Source of the DNA: Misgurnus anguillicaudatus
Lineage: Eukaryota; Chordata; Actinopteri; Cypriniformes; Cobitidae
NCBI RefSeq assembly: GCF_027580225.2
Contig: NC_073361.2
Coordinates: 31,463,001 to 31,527,000, forward strand
Reading direction: 5' to 3'
DNA: 64,000 nt
Of the stretch, positions 40,401 to 55,400 are shown in pieces (within the stretch, counting starts at the first letter, position 1; every line of letters begins with the position of its first letter). Under the pieces are notes generated by a model. It had not been told where the DNA came from. It did not search any database and saw only the letters and a program-made list of their open reading frames with translations. Position numbers and translations under genes: made by a program.

Positions 40401-43400
40401 TGTGTTTGTATGTTTTACAGGTCCGTTTAAGGGTCTCAATGCTGAGACCGTATCAGAGGAGATGGGAAACATGTGGCGTGCCATGTACAAACTCACAAAA
40501 CTTTTCCCGGAGCGGTCGGCACCCAGACGTGTAACCGAGAATTTCAAGAAAAAGATAGACAAATTCAAAGAGCATCTGCCCGTTCTGGTGGCGATCTGTA
40601 ATCCTGGCTTAAAGGACAGACATTGGGAGTTGGTATGGCGGTCACATGCTGTATTTACTGTATTAAGGTATCACTGTCAGTAAAATTCACTCATGTTCGT
40701 TTAATATATGAATTGTTTTTGGTTGATGGCAGATTAGTGGAGTTGTGGGTGCTGATGTTAAACCGGACAAGGACACATCCCTGCTTCAGATGCTGGAGCT
40801 CGGACTGGCCAAGTACTCTGACAAGTAAGACCTTTGATGTGGAAAAATTGTGTTCGGTTACATGTTTCTGTGCCACATGACCACCATGTGGTCTCTTATC
40901 TGCAGGCTGGAGGAAATTGGAGCAACAGCCAGTAAGGAATTTTCTCTGGAGAAATCCCTGGATAAAATGAAACGAGAGTGGGCGGAGCTCCGCTTTGGGC
41001 TTTCTCCATATAAAGACACGGTAAAACACAGTACATACCACGGTAACTTGCATGTAGGGTTTGATGAGAATGGCACTTGTATTTTACAATTGTAATTTAT
41101 TGGCATGTGTTAAACTTTTTACCTGAGCAGATAAAATTAGTGATTTTTTAGGAATCTGGCAAATTGAAATGTTTTTAATAAATGTTAAAACAATATAGAG
41201 TCGAACCCAGTTTAATTATTTGTTTAAATTACTTTTGAATGATGAAATTCATGTTGGGGGTTTTGCAAAGGCATTTTTATTTGCATTTGGTTATTGGTGA
41301 GCATGGTAAACACAAACAAAACAACTCTAAAAGTTAGTCACTAAACATTATTTATGTGTGTGTTTTTGAAGGGCACGAGTGTTTTATGTGCAGTGGATGA
41401 TATCCAGCTGTTGTTGGACGATCACATCATTAAGACTCAGACTATGAGAGGATCTCCATTCATCAAACCAATCGAGGCTGACACAAAGGTAGCACGCACA
41501 AATAAGAATGCACATCATTCATCTTATTCATGTTAACTACTTTAAACCTTCTGTATGTAAATGTTGACATGGTAATGAGCTTATGGTATAATCATTCTGA
41601 TGGTTTCTAAGAGAGCCAAAGGGAGCATTGCATTATGGGAATGTGATTGATGTAAATGTATGTTTGCAGGTGTGGGAGGAGAAGTTACAAAACATGCAGG
41701 ATATATTAGATGCGATGCTGCAGTGTCAGGCCATGTGGATGTATCTCGAGTCCATCTTCAGCTCGGAAGACATCATCGCACAAATGCCTGAGAACGGACG
41801 CAAGTTCTCCATCGTTGACAGTTATTGGAGGACCATCGTCGCTGAGATGGTTTGTTGATTACTAAAAAAACCCTGAAACTATATTTGACAAATATCAGAA
41901 TTTGACATTCAGTCATGTGTGTTTAACAGTTAAAGGACCCGCGTGTGCTCGTGGCAACGGAGCAGCCCAACATGCTGCCTCGCCTTCAGGAGTCCAACAT
42001 CTTTCTTGAGGAGATACAACAGGGCTTGAACTCCTACCTAGAGAAAAAAAGACTTTACTTTCCTCGGTGAGATACAACCAAAAAAAGTTTTAGGGTGCTT
42101 TTATACTGCGGTCCGAGTGCCCCCAGTGACTATTCTGATGACAAACTTGCATACCCCTGCTGAAAAAAAACAGCATCAAACCAGCATGGACCAGCATGGG
42201 AATTATGCCTGTCTATGCTGGTTTAGCTGGTGGTCACCAGCATACCACCACCAAAACACAACATATGCTGGTATGACCAGCATGGGATGCTGGTGCTAAT
42301 GCTGGTTTAGCTGGTGCTAATGCTGGTTTAGCTGGTGTTAATCCTGGTGCTGATGCTGGTTTGATGCTGGTTTAGCTGGTGTTCACTAGCAAACCAGCAC
42401 CAAAACCCAACATAGGCATAGGCTGGTCTTGCTGGTATGCTGTTTTTTTCAGCAGGGACAGGTAAAACTGAACTATACTTTAGGCGTTATGCTGCATCTG
42501 CCAGAACCAGGTTTAATGTGTGTGCCCCACATAGAAAAAAACAGGGCTTTTGAGCTTTTCAAGCAGCCGTCATGTCCTTCATATTGGACCCAAAAGTGAC
42601 AAAACATTGTTTCTAAACTGAATGTTTCTCTCTTGCTCTCTATATCTGTCTAGGTTTTTCTTCCTGTCTAACGATGAGATGCTGGAGATCTTGTCTGAGA
42701 CAAAGGATCCTCTACGCGTTCAGCCGCATCTCAAGAAGTGTTTCGAGGGCATTGCTAAACTAGAATTCACAGCCGACCTCGAGATCACAGGAATGATCAG
42801 CTCAGAGAAAGAGACCGTTCCTTTATTAGAGACCATCTACCCGGTCAAAGCCAAGGTAGAGAGAGAGAGCGTTCAATGTGATACATTTTCTCATATTACT
42901 ATAAAGTATGACCTGGACACGAAGGCCAGGAGGTATTTAATGTCATTATTGATACATCTGAATGTTTGCATACATGTGTTTGTGTGTTATGTTTTAGGGA
43001 ATGGTTGAAAAGTGGCTCCTTGAGGTTGAAAACATGATGTTGAGAAGCATTCGAGATGTCATTAAGCAGGGAATGAAGCAGTATCCCGAGGTACACAAAC
43101 ATACTCACACACACGTATATGTACAACGTGATCAGTGCATCATGTGTGTATTAACACCTGTTTCAGGTGCCCAGGAGGCAGTGGGTGTTACAGTGGCCGG
43201 GTCAGGTCGTCATCTGTGCGTCCTGTATCTTCTGGACCAGCGAAGTGTCTCTTGCTATACAGACCAACACTTTACCTGTGAGCATACACACTCACATACA
43301 CAAAATACACACGCATAGCAACAAAATATTCCAAATCTATAAAAGTGTTTTTTTACAGGTAATGTGTTTGCATGTGTATTTCAGACTTATGTTGAGAAGA

Positions 43401-46400
43401 GTAACGCTCAGATTGCTGATATAGTCGAGCTGGTTCGAGGGAAGTTGTCTAGTGGTTCAAGAATGACACTGGGGGCTCTAATTGTGATCGATGTCCATGG
43501 TAAGAGTCAGATATATCTTTTGTATGCAAATGTTGATTAATACCAAAATGCTTTTTTGCATAGTTGTGTTTGACACATGAAAATGTCTCGTTACGTATGT
43601 AACTGTTGTTCTCTGAGAAGGGAACGAGACGCTGCGTCTCCCTTGCCATACTTCCTGCGTCCCTGTTACGCCATCTTTGGCAATATTTCAGATAGAGATA
43701 TACTTCCTGGCTCCCGCGTCACCCTGGCTTTGTCGTTAAGCCTCACCATTGGTTGAATTTGATATACACATTTAGACGTACGTGACGCAGCGCGAGTTCC
43801 CTCTAAAGGGAACTGTAACAATATATCTTAAAAGGTAACACGATGTAACCTTGCTCTCAATTGAAATGTGTCCCCACATCTAGTCCTTGAATTTGAGGGT
43901 ATTGGGCCTGGAAAGTCCTTGAAAGGTCCTTGAATTTGAAGTTAGCTAAGGTGTGGGAACCCTGGTTTTGGTAGTCAGCCCGACTTTTTTTTCCAAAGCA
44001 TTTTTCAGATATCGTGCACTCTGCCTTTAATGTGAAACTAGACTGACTATCTGGTGATCACCGCCTCCAGAATAATAAAGTGGGTGAAGAAGGGATTGTG
44101 CACATGATGCAACACAGGCTATCATATAGATCTGATAATACATTGGAGTGATCTGATCTTTTAGTGGAGATCCTGACCCCTGTCCTTTTCCCTGTGCAGC
44201 GCGTGACGTGGTGAGCAAATTGGCTCAAGATGGAGTTTCATCTCTGAACGATTTCCAGTGGATTTCCCAGCTGCGGTATTTCTGGGAGGATGAGGAGGTC
44301 ATGCTAAGAATGATCACCACCAAAATCAGATACGGATATGAATATCTCGGGAACTCACTGCGTCTCGTCATCACACCTCTGACTGATCGCTGCTACAGGT
44401 AAGACTTCATACTTGTACTTCAGCTAGTAGAAAATAACGTTTTTGAATCACAAAGCTAGTTTTGAAACAAATCACAGCTTTTTGAGATTTATTTGTAAAT
44501 ATTGGCAAACATCAAACTTTTTTGTTTGTTATAACTCCTCAACATCCAATCCACTTCTTAAAATGTTACCTAGCTAACCATAGTTACCTAGTGGACATTG
44601 TCTCAGTTTTCTTCTTCATGTAATAATATACCTGAAATTCATTCAGCGGTTACTGTAAGCGCGAGATGTTATTTTAAAATGCAAAAGTTTCAAAGATCGT
44701 TGAATGTGATGCTGAATTCTGATTGGTCCGCAGGACTCTGATGGGCGCTCTAAAACTGAATTTGGGTGGAGCTCCAGAGGGGCCTGCAGGAACTGGAAAA
44801 ACAGAGACTACTAAAGATCTGGCTAAAGCACTTGCCAAACAGTGTGCATGCACACAAAACCACACTTAAATACACACATACGGCATGGCAATCATGTTGT
44901 TACATATTTAAATGTATTGAATATAATTTAATGTAGTTTTAATGCATGCTTTACTTTTGTATCAAGTGTGTGGTCTTCAACTGCTCTGATGGTCTGGACT
45001 ACAAAGCCATGAGTAAATTTTTCAAGGGCCTGGCACAGTCTGGAGCCTGGGCATGTTTCGATGAGTTCAACCGCATTGAGGTCAGCGATACAAGCGGCTG
45101 AATTATTACATTATAGCCCAGGTATACCGCAGTTAATAACAGTATTTCTACTGGTCTCTTTCTCTGTCAGGTGGAGGTGCTGTCTGTGGTCGCTCAGCAG
45201 ATTCTGAGTATTCAACAAGCCATCGCACGCAACATGAAAACTTTTCTTTTTGAGGGAACTGAGCTCTCTCTGAACCCAACATGCTGTGTGTTTATTACCA
45301 TGAACCCGGGATACGCAGGCCGAGCTGAACTCCCAGATAACCTGAAAGTAAAAAAAAAACAACTTAATAATACACATAGTATTATTACGCAATTGTGTTT
45401 TAAATCTGACAATTTTAAATTAGTACATTTCATGAAAGTTGTCACTTCTTAATTAAAGGCAGGGTGCATTATTTTTAAAAAACACTTTGGAAAGGGAGTC
45501 GAGCCGAGTACCAAAACACACTTGTAGCCAATCAGCAGTAAGGGGCGTGCCTACTAACCGACATCGTTGCCTGGGTTGTGTATGTGTGGGGCGGGTCAAT
45601 CAAAAGAAGGTCCAAATTCTAAAGGGGTGGGGGCGTCTTTGTTTAGGTGATTTCAGGTATAAAATTGGCATTCAGAGATCATGCACCCCGCCTTTAACTT
45701 AATAATGTTAAACTGAAGAATATTTGCCACATGTACCATTGAATGTAATGTGTGTAGGCCCTGTTTCGCACAGTTGCGATGATGGTTCCAGATTATGGAT
45801 TGATTGGTGAGATATCGCTGTATTCGATGGGATTCACAGCATCTCGGAGGTAAAACTCTCTCAGGATCATGATTACAGACAGAATAAGATGTTTTATTTA
45901 TTTATTTGTACTTACTGTTCTTGTGGTTTAAATGGCAGTCTGGCTCAGAAAATCGTGGCTACGTACCGTCTGTGTTCGGAGCAGCTCTCATCTCAACCTC
46001 ATTACGATTATGGGATGCGTGCAGTGAAATCAGTCCTTACCGCGGCAGGAAATCTGAAACTGAAATATCCACAGGAGGATGAAAGCGTGTTGCTGCTGAG
46101 AGCTCTCATGGATGTCAATATGGCCAAGTTTTTGGCGCAGGATTTGCCGCTGTTTCAGGTGTGTAATTCAAATCAGCGTGGGTTCACACTTCAACATCTT
46201 GCTTTGAACACATGCTTGGTTCTACTCTAAATAATATACTCACTTCCACATCATCTGTCCCACATTTTAGGGCATCATCACTGATCTGTTTCCTGGAGTC
46301 CTGCTGCCCAAACCAGATTATGACTTACTGTTAAAAGCTTTGCATGACAACATGGCCAAAATGAAACTGCAGCCTGTACCGTGGTTCATCAGCAAAATTA

Positions 46401-49400
46401 TACAAGTAATAATTTTAAGGCAAAAGTATAGGTTTTATAAAATATTTTGTAAAAAAATTTAAGCAAGCAAGGTATTGTGCATGTCTCTGTGTGCAGGTGT
46501 ATGAAATGATGCTGGTAAGGCATGGTTTCATGATAGTTGGAGAGCCAATGGGAGGAAAAACCTCAGCTTATAAAGTTTTGGCTGGAGCTTTGAGAGATCT
46601 TTATAAAGGTAACCAAAGCAGAAACTATATAAATATACATGCCATCTGACTCACAATACATTTATTTATGTTTATAATCTATGTAGAAGGACTGATGGAG
46701 GAGTTTGCTGTAGATTTTCGCATCATCAATCCGAAGGCGATCACGATGGGTCAGCTGTACGGATGCTTCGATCCCGTCAGTCACGAGTGGTCGGATGGTG
46801 TACTGGCCACATCATTTAGACAGCAGGCCCAGTCCACTTCAGAGGACCGCCAGTGGATCATATTTGATGGGCCTATTGACGCCGTCTGGATTGAGAACAT
46901 GAACACCGTTTTGGACGATAACAAGAAGGTTGGTTATGGTCCCCTGGTCCCGTACCTTAAACCTCAAAGTGTGTCTAATAAAAGTTATATGTTTTTGTTG
47001 TTAAAAGTTGTGTCTGATGAGTGGAGAGATCATTCAGATGAGTCCAAAAATGAGTCTGATCTTTGAGCCTGCAGACCTGGAGCAGGCATCGCCCGCTACC
47101 GTGAGCAGGTAACCAACTAACACACAGACTCACAACCCCTCAACATGCACAGACTGAAATACTGCTTTCATATCACACCGGTCATTTTACTTAATACAGG
47201 GATTATGTTTATTTTAAATTATGAGTTTACAGGACAGACTTTAAATTAGATGGATCATCTGATTCACTTCAGTATGAACAGGTGTTGTGTGTGTTATGAA
47301 TGATCAGGTGTGGTATGATCTATATGGAGCCACATCAGTTAGGTTGGACTCCTCTCAGAGACTCTTACATGGACACATTACCTGCTAACCTTGCAGACGA
47401 ACACAAAACGCTGGTGAGAATAAAACTCATACATGGTATCTGTATAAACAGGTTATTTTAAATGTGTTTCATTTAGCTTATTAATGACTTGTTTGTGTTT
47501 ATTGTAGGTTATGGATCTGTTTAACTGGCTGGTTCAACCATGTCTGGACTTCATTTACCATGAGTGTGGTTTCTTAGTGCAAACTTCACCCATTCACTTG
47601 ACCTACAGTCTGATGCGTCTCTATACCTGCCTACTGGGTAATTCAACACATAACAAGCAAAATTTAAACAAACAACACTATTCATTATGTATTTACATGA
47701 TACGTCAATGTTATTTGAAAATCCAAAGAGAATATGGTTTCATGTCTTTTTATTTGTTCAGATGAGATCGATCAGTCGGGCCAGGAAGGAAGAGAACCAA
47801 TGACGGGTCAGCATGTGACGCTGTGGCTGCAGGGCCTGTTCCTCTTCGCCGTGGTGTGGAGTTTGGGCGGCACCATCAACGGCCACAGCAGGAAGAAGTT
47901 TGACGCGTTCTACCGAAACCTCATCATGGGTGCGATCGCCAATCACCCGCGACCCCAAAGTGTGAAACTTACCAAGAACAACGTCTTCCCCGAGAGAGGT
48001 CAGCTGGTTTATAATTATAAAATAACTATTCGAATTTTATCTCGCATATAAACGCTGCCGTATTGTGAGCACTTGACAGTGCACAACAAAACACAAACAG
48101 GAGCCATGACTCTAAACAACAAAAACAATTGATGACATGATAGCTTGTGCAAATCACAGCACAATGATTAGCCAATGAACACTCGAACCACATGTTATGA
48201 CATGCCTTCAACTTAACTTTACAAACCAGAAGAATTAAATGGTCCCAAAAAGCACAGAAAATAACCACTTGGTAATATAATCTGTGACAGCTATTACTGC
48301 TTTACGTGATGTGTAACTCATACATTCATATATAGGGGCAGTCGTAGCCTAGTTGTGGCCTGGAGTTGCCGGTTTGATGCTCAAGGCCGACAGATTACCA
48401 CTGTGGTGCCCTGGGGCAGGGCACTTTAACCCCAATTGCTCCCCGGGCGCTAAAGGGTGTGTGTGTGTGTGTGTGTGTTCACTAGTCACTGGGATGGGTT
48501 AAATGCAGAGGTCTTATAGTTGACAAACATGTCACCCTTTTTACATATCTGTTAATTTGTAAAAAATGTGTTTTCATCCTTCATGGCCCTTTAAATGATG
48601 TAATGTATTAATGAAGGTTGTCTGCTCTGTTCTCCACACAGGTACTGTTTATGATTACTATTTTCATAAGCAGGGGAACGGTCAGTGGAACAGCTGGACC
48701 GAATCTATCAGCGCAGAGGACAGAGTCATTCCTGCAAATGCAAAAGTCAGTACACACCTACATGATGTGTTACACGTCATACATCATATATACTTTAGTA
48801 ATGACCAGCTAAAGAAATACTTACCACTAATCCTGTCTCTCTCTTTCATCTCTCAGGTGTCTGATCTCATCATACCCACAGCAGAAACATCACGACAGCT
48901 CTTCTTCCTCAGGACGTATCTGTCACACGAGGTACCCATGTTGATCGTGGGAGCCACAGGAACGGGCAAGTCTGCGATCAACAACAACTTTTTGATGTCT
49001 CTCCCCAAAGAGAGATACACCCCCAACTGCATCAACTTCTCCGCCCGGACCTCTGCCAATCAGACGCAGGAGATTATTATGTCCAAACTGGACCGCCGGC
49101 GCAAAGGAGTGTTTGGCCCACCGATGGGCAAGAAATGCATCATCTATGTTGGTAAGACGTTTGGTGTACATCAAAGTCCCTTTTCAGCTACTTGAATAGG
49201 AAAAGACTGCTTTCTGAAATCAATGGGCTCATAAATTCTATTTTCTAAGCTTAAAATAAGCTAAAAACATCCTAAAGAAGCATCAAAGTGCACCGATACA
49301 CAATTAGTTTTTCTTGAGACTTCTTTACTATTACGTGGACAAAACAAACCAAATGACCCAGAAAAGAGTGAACGTTTCTTCTATATGTGCAGATGATCTG

Positions 49401-52400
49401 AACATGCCTGCAAAAGAAGTGTATGGAGCTCAGCCTCCCATTGAACTTCTCAGGCAGTGGATCGACCACCATCACTGGTACGATAAAAAAGACACATCCA
49501 GGTTGGACATCGAGGATGTTCTGTTTATGACAGCGATGGGTCCACCTGGTGGAGGGAGAAATGACATTACAGGTAAATGTCTGATGTCAAATTATGAAGC
49601 AGATGTTTAATACTCCATATTTAATATTCGTCTCATATACAGGACGATTCACACGTCACTTAAACATTTTATCGATTGATTCGTTTGATGATGAGACACT
49701 AAGCAGCATCTTCACTTCTATCAGCGACTGGCACTTCAGTAACGGATTTGACGTCTCTTTTTGCAGGTGTGTTTTCATGTACAAAAGGCATTTGTGTTAT
49801 TTTCTCATCTGAGAACTGCGAGTATACATTTATTTTGTGCATGACTGTTTCAGGCTGGGTAAAATCATGGTTCAAGCCACGATGGCAGTGTATAAGGATG
49901 CAATAGAGAGTTTCCTGCCAACTCCATCCAAATCTCACTATATCTTCAACCTGCGAGATTTTGCTCGAGTGATTCGGGGTGTAATGCTGTGCCCTTCCAC
50001 CCACCTGCAGGTGAGCGCCCACAAAAAACCTGTAAAGACACAATAAACAAATTGCTTATAAATGATCTGTATGGTTTTGTATTTCGTGTTTCTACAGGAA
50101 GGTGATAAATTAATCCGATTATGGATCCATGAGGTGTATCGTGTGTTTTATGATCGACTGATCGATAATCAGGACAGAGACCTATTTTTTAATATTGTTA
50201 AAGAAAAGACGTCAGCGTATTTCAAACAGACCCTTGACAAGGTAAGAGCTACTTTCTGCAACTATTTGGTAGAATATAATTTATAAGGTTTGGATAAAGC
50301 ATTGTGAATGATTTCTGAAATTAATGACATTTTAATTATAAAAATTTACTTTTTTTCTCTTTACACTGTTTAGGTCCTCGGGCATCTCACTTTGTCTGGT
50401 AAAGTTGAAGATGACAGCATTCGCAGTCTGTTTTTTGGAGACTACGGCAAACCAGACTCGGCCAGTAAACCGTACGATGAGATCACTGATATGCGAGCCC
50501 TAACAGAAGTGATGGACTTCTACCTTAAAGAGTTTAATAACATCAGCAAAGCGCCCATGAACCTCGTCATGTTTCAGTTCGCCATCGAACACATCTCAAG
50601 AATCTGCCGCGTGCTAAAACAAGATAATGGGCACCTGCTACTGGTCGGCATCGGGGGCTCGGGGAGGCAGAGCGTCACTAAACTCGCCACCTTTATTAAT
50701 GACTACGAGCTGTTTCAGATCGAATTGACCAAGAACTACAGCATGTCCGACTGGCGCGACAGCCTGAAACACCTGATGCTAAAAGCAGGGATTGAAGGAA
50801 AGAAAACCACGTTTCTATTCAGCGACAACCAGATAAAAGATGAAGCCTTTGTTGAGGACATCAATATGCTGCTGAACACGGGAGACGTGCCGAATATCTT
50901 CCCAGCGGACGAGCGTGCTGACATCATCGAAAAAATCCAGGGAATCGCCCAATTGGAAGGGAGGAAGATTGACATCACACCACTGTCCATGTATAACTTC
51001 TTTATTGACAGAGTCAAAGCTAACCTTCATATTGTTCTTGGTACGATATGCTCTTGTGAATTGTGTTTTTTCTTTTTCACACATTATTTTACACAAATAA
51101 TTCTTCAATTTTATATCAATTTATATTCATGTATGGTAGCCATGAGCCCGATTGGGGAGGGTTTCCGCAATCGCCTGAGGATGTTTCCATCCCTGATCAA
51201 CTGCTGCACCATAGACTGGTTTCAGGCCTGGCCCAAAGATGCGCTGGAGATGGTTGCCAACAAGTTCCTTGAGGATCTGGACCTGGAGGATAACATCAGG
51301 ACCGAGTGAGCTCATAAACAAGAGTTTATTGCAGTTCATAGATGATAGAGCCACAATTTACATGAAACTGACATAAGACACATATAGTGACGTATATTTG
51401 TAGGCAAAAATTGAAAGCGAGTTAGCATTGTACCATATTTTTCCACTGGCATGGCAGGGCATCTCCGGGTTCAAGGTCAGATATTATATTTCATAAAAGT
51501 CTAGTCTAAAAATGGCATAGCATTTTTTTTGTGCTTAAAAAAATTTGAGAATCGAATCGTAAACTTAGAATTGAAAATGTAATCGAATCGAGGGTTTGGA
51601 GAATCGTGACACCCCTATTTTAAAGTGTCTTTAAAAGGTCGGTTGCTAACAAGTTGCTACATGAGACTATAGACTTTGTCAGGGACTTCAAACGTCATCG
51701 CGCATGAAGATCTCAAAAACAATGTTTAATTTTCATAAGGGCAAAATTGTTCTTTTATGTTACGTTTTAATATTTTTAATTTTCTGTCTATTGCCGACTC
51801 TAAATTGAATGAGGTTTTTCTCACTTGTAAAAATTTTAACAAAGAAAATTGCATCCTTTTTCTCTCTTTTGCTCTCAGGGTGGTTGAAATGTGTAAAACA
51901 TTTCAGGAGAGTGTGAGGGAGTTGTCAGAGCGATACTACTCGCAGCTGCGCAGACATAATTACGTCACTCCTACCTCTTATCTAGAGCTCATCCTGACCT
52001 TCAAAGCATTGCTGACCTCCAAACGCAGCGAGGTGAACGACCTCAGGAACCGCTACATAGTCGGCCTGCAGAAACTTGACTTTGCCGCCTCTCAGGTAAG
52101 ACAGAGAGGGTATATACTCTCTGTTGGTTTAACTCTTTGCATTTGCTGTAGGTCGTGAATCCTGATATGTAATGATGCATACACAAAATAAAATCACAGT
52201 GCTGTTGGCATGTGTGGTGTGCAGGTAGCTGTCATGCAGCAGGAGCTCACAGCGCTGCAGCCAGAATTGATCGAGACAGCAAAGCAGACTGATCAGATGA
52301 TGGTAAAGATTGAGACAGAGACTGTAGAGGTGGATGCTAAGAAAGAGCTTGTCAGCGCTGATGAGAAAGTCGCCAATGACGCAGCAGCCGCTGCTAAAGC

Positions 52401-55400
52401 CATCAAGGTAACCGAATGGGAAGTTTTGGGAGTTTTGAGAGCTGCAATTGAAAAGTCCAAATAATCTGATTGTTGATGACAGGATGAGTGTGAGGGGGAT
52501 CTTGCAGAGGCGATGCCGGCACTGGAAGCGGCACTTGCAGCTCTGGACACCCTGAAGCCAGCTGATATTACTGTCCTGAAGACCATGCAAAATCCTCCAG
52601 GTGCTGTCAAACTTGTCCTGGAGTCCATCTGTGTCCTGAAGGGCATTAGACCAGAAAGGAAACAAGATCCTGGTGGATCAGGTAGGACACACACACAATA
52701 CTAGATTAACGCTGTATCTGCTGTCTTCTTTAAGTTGTTTTTTTCCACAGGAAAGATGATTGAAGACTTCTGGGGACCGTCGAAGAAGCTTCTGGGTGAC
52801 TTAAAATTCCTGGAGAGCCTCAAGACGTTCAACAAGGATAGTATACCGGCTGCCAACATCAAGAAAATCAGAGAGAAGTTTATAGATCATCCAGATTTTC
52901 AGCCCTCGATAATCAAGAGCTTGTCTTCTGCCTGCGAAGGGCTCTGCAAGTGGGTGCGTGCCATGGAAGTGTACGAGCGCGTGGCGAAGGTCGTCGCTCC
53001 CAAAAAGGAGCGGTTGCAGGCGGCAGAAGCAGAGCTATCCGTTCAGATGAAGATGCTGGCCGTGAAACTAGCCGAGCTAAAAGAAGTGGAGGATCGTCTA
53101 CAGGCTCTGAATAACACATTCGACGGGATGATACAGAAGAAGAAAGACCTGGAGGAAAACATCGAGCTCTGTTCTCAGAAACTCATACGGGCTGAAAAAC
53201 TGATTGGAGGACTGGGTGGAGAAAAGGACAGGTGGACAGAGTCGGCACGACTGCTAGGCATCAAGTACACCGACCTGACAGGTGACGTCCTGTTGTCCTC
53301 AGCCACAGTGTCGTACCTCGGCGCGTTCACCGTGGACTACCGCGTGGATTGTCAGCGAGAGTGGCACGAGCTCTGCTGTAAGAAAAAGGTGCCGTGTTCG
53401 AAGGACTTCACGCTTGGCAACACTCTTGGAAATCAGGTGCTGATCCGGACTTGGCAGATCGCTGGATTACCCGTAGACTCTTTTTCCACCGATAACGGAA
53501 TCATTGTCTCAAACTCTCGCAGATGGCCTCTCATGATTGACCCGCAGGGGCAAGCCAACAAGTGGATCAAGAACATGAACAAGGCCAACAAACTGTCAGT
53601 CATTAAACTCTCAGACGGCAACTACATCCGTACCCTCGAGAACGCCATACAGTTCGGCACGCCGGTCCTCCTCGAAAATGTTGGCGAGGAGCTGGATGCT
53701 GTTTTAGAGCCAGTTCTTCTGAAGCAGACCTTTAAGCAACAGGGCGTGGAGTACATGAGACTGGGTGAGAACACTGTGGAATATTCAAGTGAGTTTCGGT
53801 TCTACATAACAACAGGATTGAGGAACCCGCACTACCTCCCGGAGGTGGCGGTGAAAGTTTGCCTTTTGAACTTCATGATCACGCCTTTGGGGCTTGAAGA
53901 TCAGCTGTTGGGGATTGGTGCAGCAAAGGAGAAACCGGAACTGGAGGAGAAGAAGAATCAACTGATCCTCGAAAGTGCAGAAAACAACAAACAGTTAAAA
54001 GAGATCGAGAACAGAATCCTGCAGGTCCTTTCTTCTTCCGAAGGAAACATTTTGGAGGACGAGACTGCCATCGATGTTCTTTCATCATCTAAAATCTTGT
54101 CAGAGGACATCTCAGAGAAGCAGAAAATTGCAAACGTGACCGAAAGTGAAATTGATGAAACGAGGATGGGTTACAGACCGGTTGCGGAGCAGTCATCCAT
54201 TTTGTTCTTCTGTATTTCAGATCTGGCAAACATCGATCCGATGTATCAGTATTCTCTCGCGTGGTTTATCAATCTATACCTCCACTCGATCGCTCAGAGT
54301 CCCCCCAGCGATGACCTACAGATCCGCATATCCAACATCCTGAATCACTTCACCATGCGTGTCTATCATAATGTGTGTCGCTCTCTGTTTGAGAAAGACA
54401 AGCTCCTCTTCTCTCTTCTTCTGACTGTTGGGATCATGCAAGGCAGAGGTCAGGTGGACGATCTTGTCTGGCGCTTCCTTCTCACAGGAGGTGTCGCTCT
54501 CGAAAACCCGTACCCGAACCCGGCTCCTGAGTGGCTTTCAGGGAAATCGTGGTCAGAGATTGTCCGGGCTTCCCAACTCCCACATCTTGATGGATTCTTT
54601 GAACATGTACGGGAGAATATTACACTGTGGAAACAGATATACGACTCGAGTCATCCGCATGAAGAGAGCTTACCAGGGAGTTGGAATGCAGTGGTGGGCA
54701 TGGATCGCATGGTGGTGCTGCGTTGCTTCAGGCCGGATAAACTGGTGCTGGCTGTGCAACAGTTCATCGTGGACAATATGGGCCGAGCGTACATCGAGCC
54801 ACCGACGTTTGACCTGGCGGAAAGCTACAATGACTCGAACTGCTGTTCACCGCTCATCTTTGTCCTCTCTCCAGGATCTGACCCGACTGCAGGTAACATA
54901 CACCAGCGAAGTGCTTTTATTTATGAGATTTTAGCCTGAATTTTGGCTAAATGACACGGTTACTAATATGATCCATTAAATATTAATTGTTCAATACGGG
55001 TTCACACTCTTTCTTTCTGTTTTCTTTTGTTGTTCTCAGGACTACTGAAGTTTGCCGACGACTTAAACATGGGCGGCGGTAAGACCCAGACAATCTCTTT
55101 GGGTCAGGGTCAAGGTCCAGTAGCTGAACAGATGATCAGAGAAGCACTGAAAAACGGCACTTGGGTCGTACTGCAGAACTGTCACCTCGCAACCAGCTGG
55201 ATGCCCACTTTAGACAAGATCTGTGAGGAGCTCATCACGCCCGAAAACACACACACCAGCTTCAGGTCAATATCACACGCAACTCACTGACCTGTTTCAT
55301 ATAATTCCATATGAATAAAGCACATAAGCTATATATTAAACAGACCACATGGATAATAGGGGGACTCTCATGAAGAAGTGTCTGGGTCATATTTCACCCC

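Larger units (their letters stand above)
37144..44398 (+). other. dnah3: dnah3 exons 10-27: tail to linker (residues 445-1308)
   Basis: Exons: 37144-37277, 37575-37671, 37749-37927, 38032-38216, 38745-38868, 38941-39097, 40168-40312, 40421-40632, 40733-40824, 40906-41020, 41372-41488, 41670-41849, 41930-42066, 42654-42855, 42998-43090, 43167-43277, 43385-43499, 44200-44398. These encode the tail helical bundle and the linker that swings across the AAA ring during the power stroke. The linker is highly conserved: [52 protein letters not shown] and ending [12 protein letters not shown] just before AAA1. All listed junctions use GT-AG. Confidence 0.93.

Noticed and set aside
50736..54088. Minus-strand frames of 60-178 residues opposite dnah3 exons
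   Set aside because: They shadow conserved dynein coding sequence on the other strand and lack independent support.
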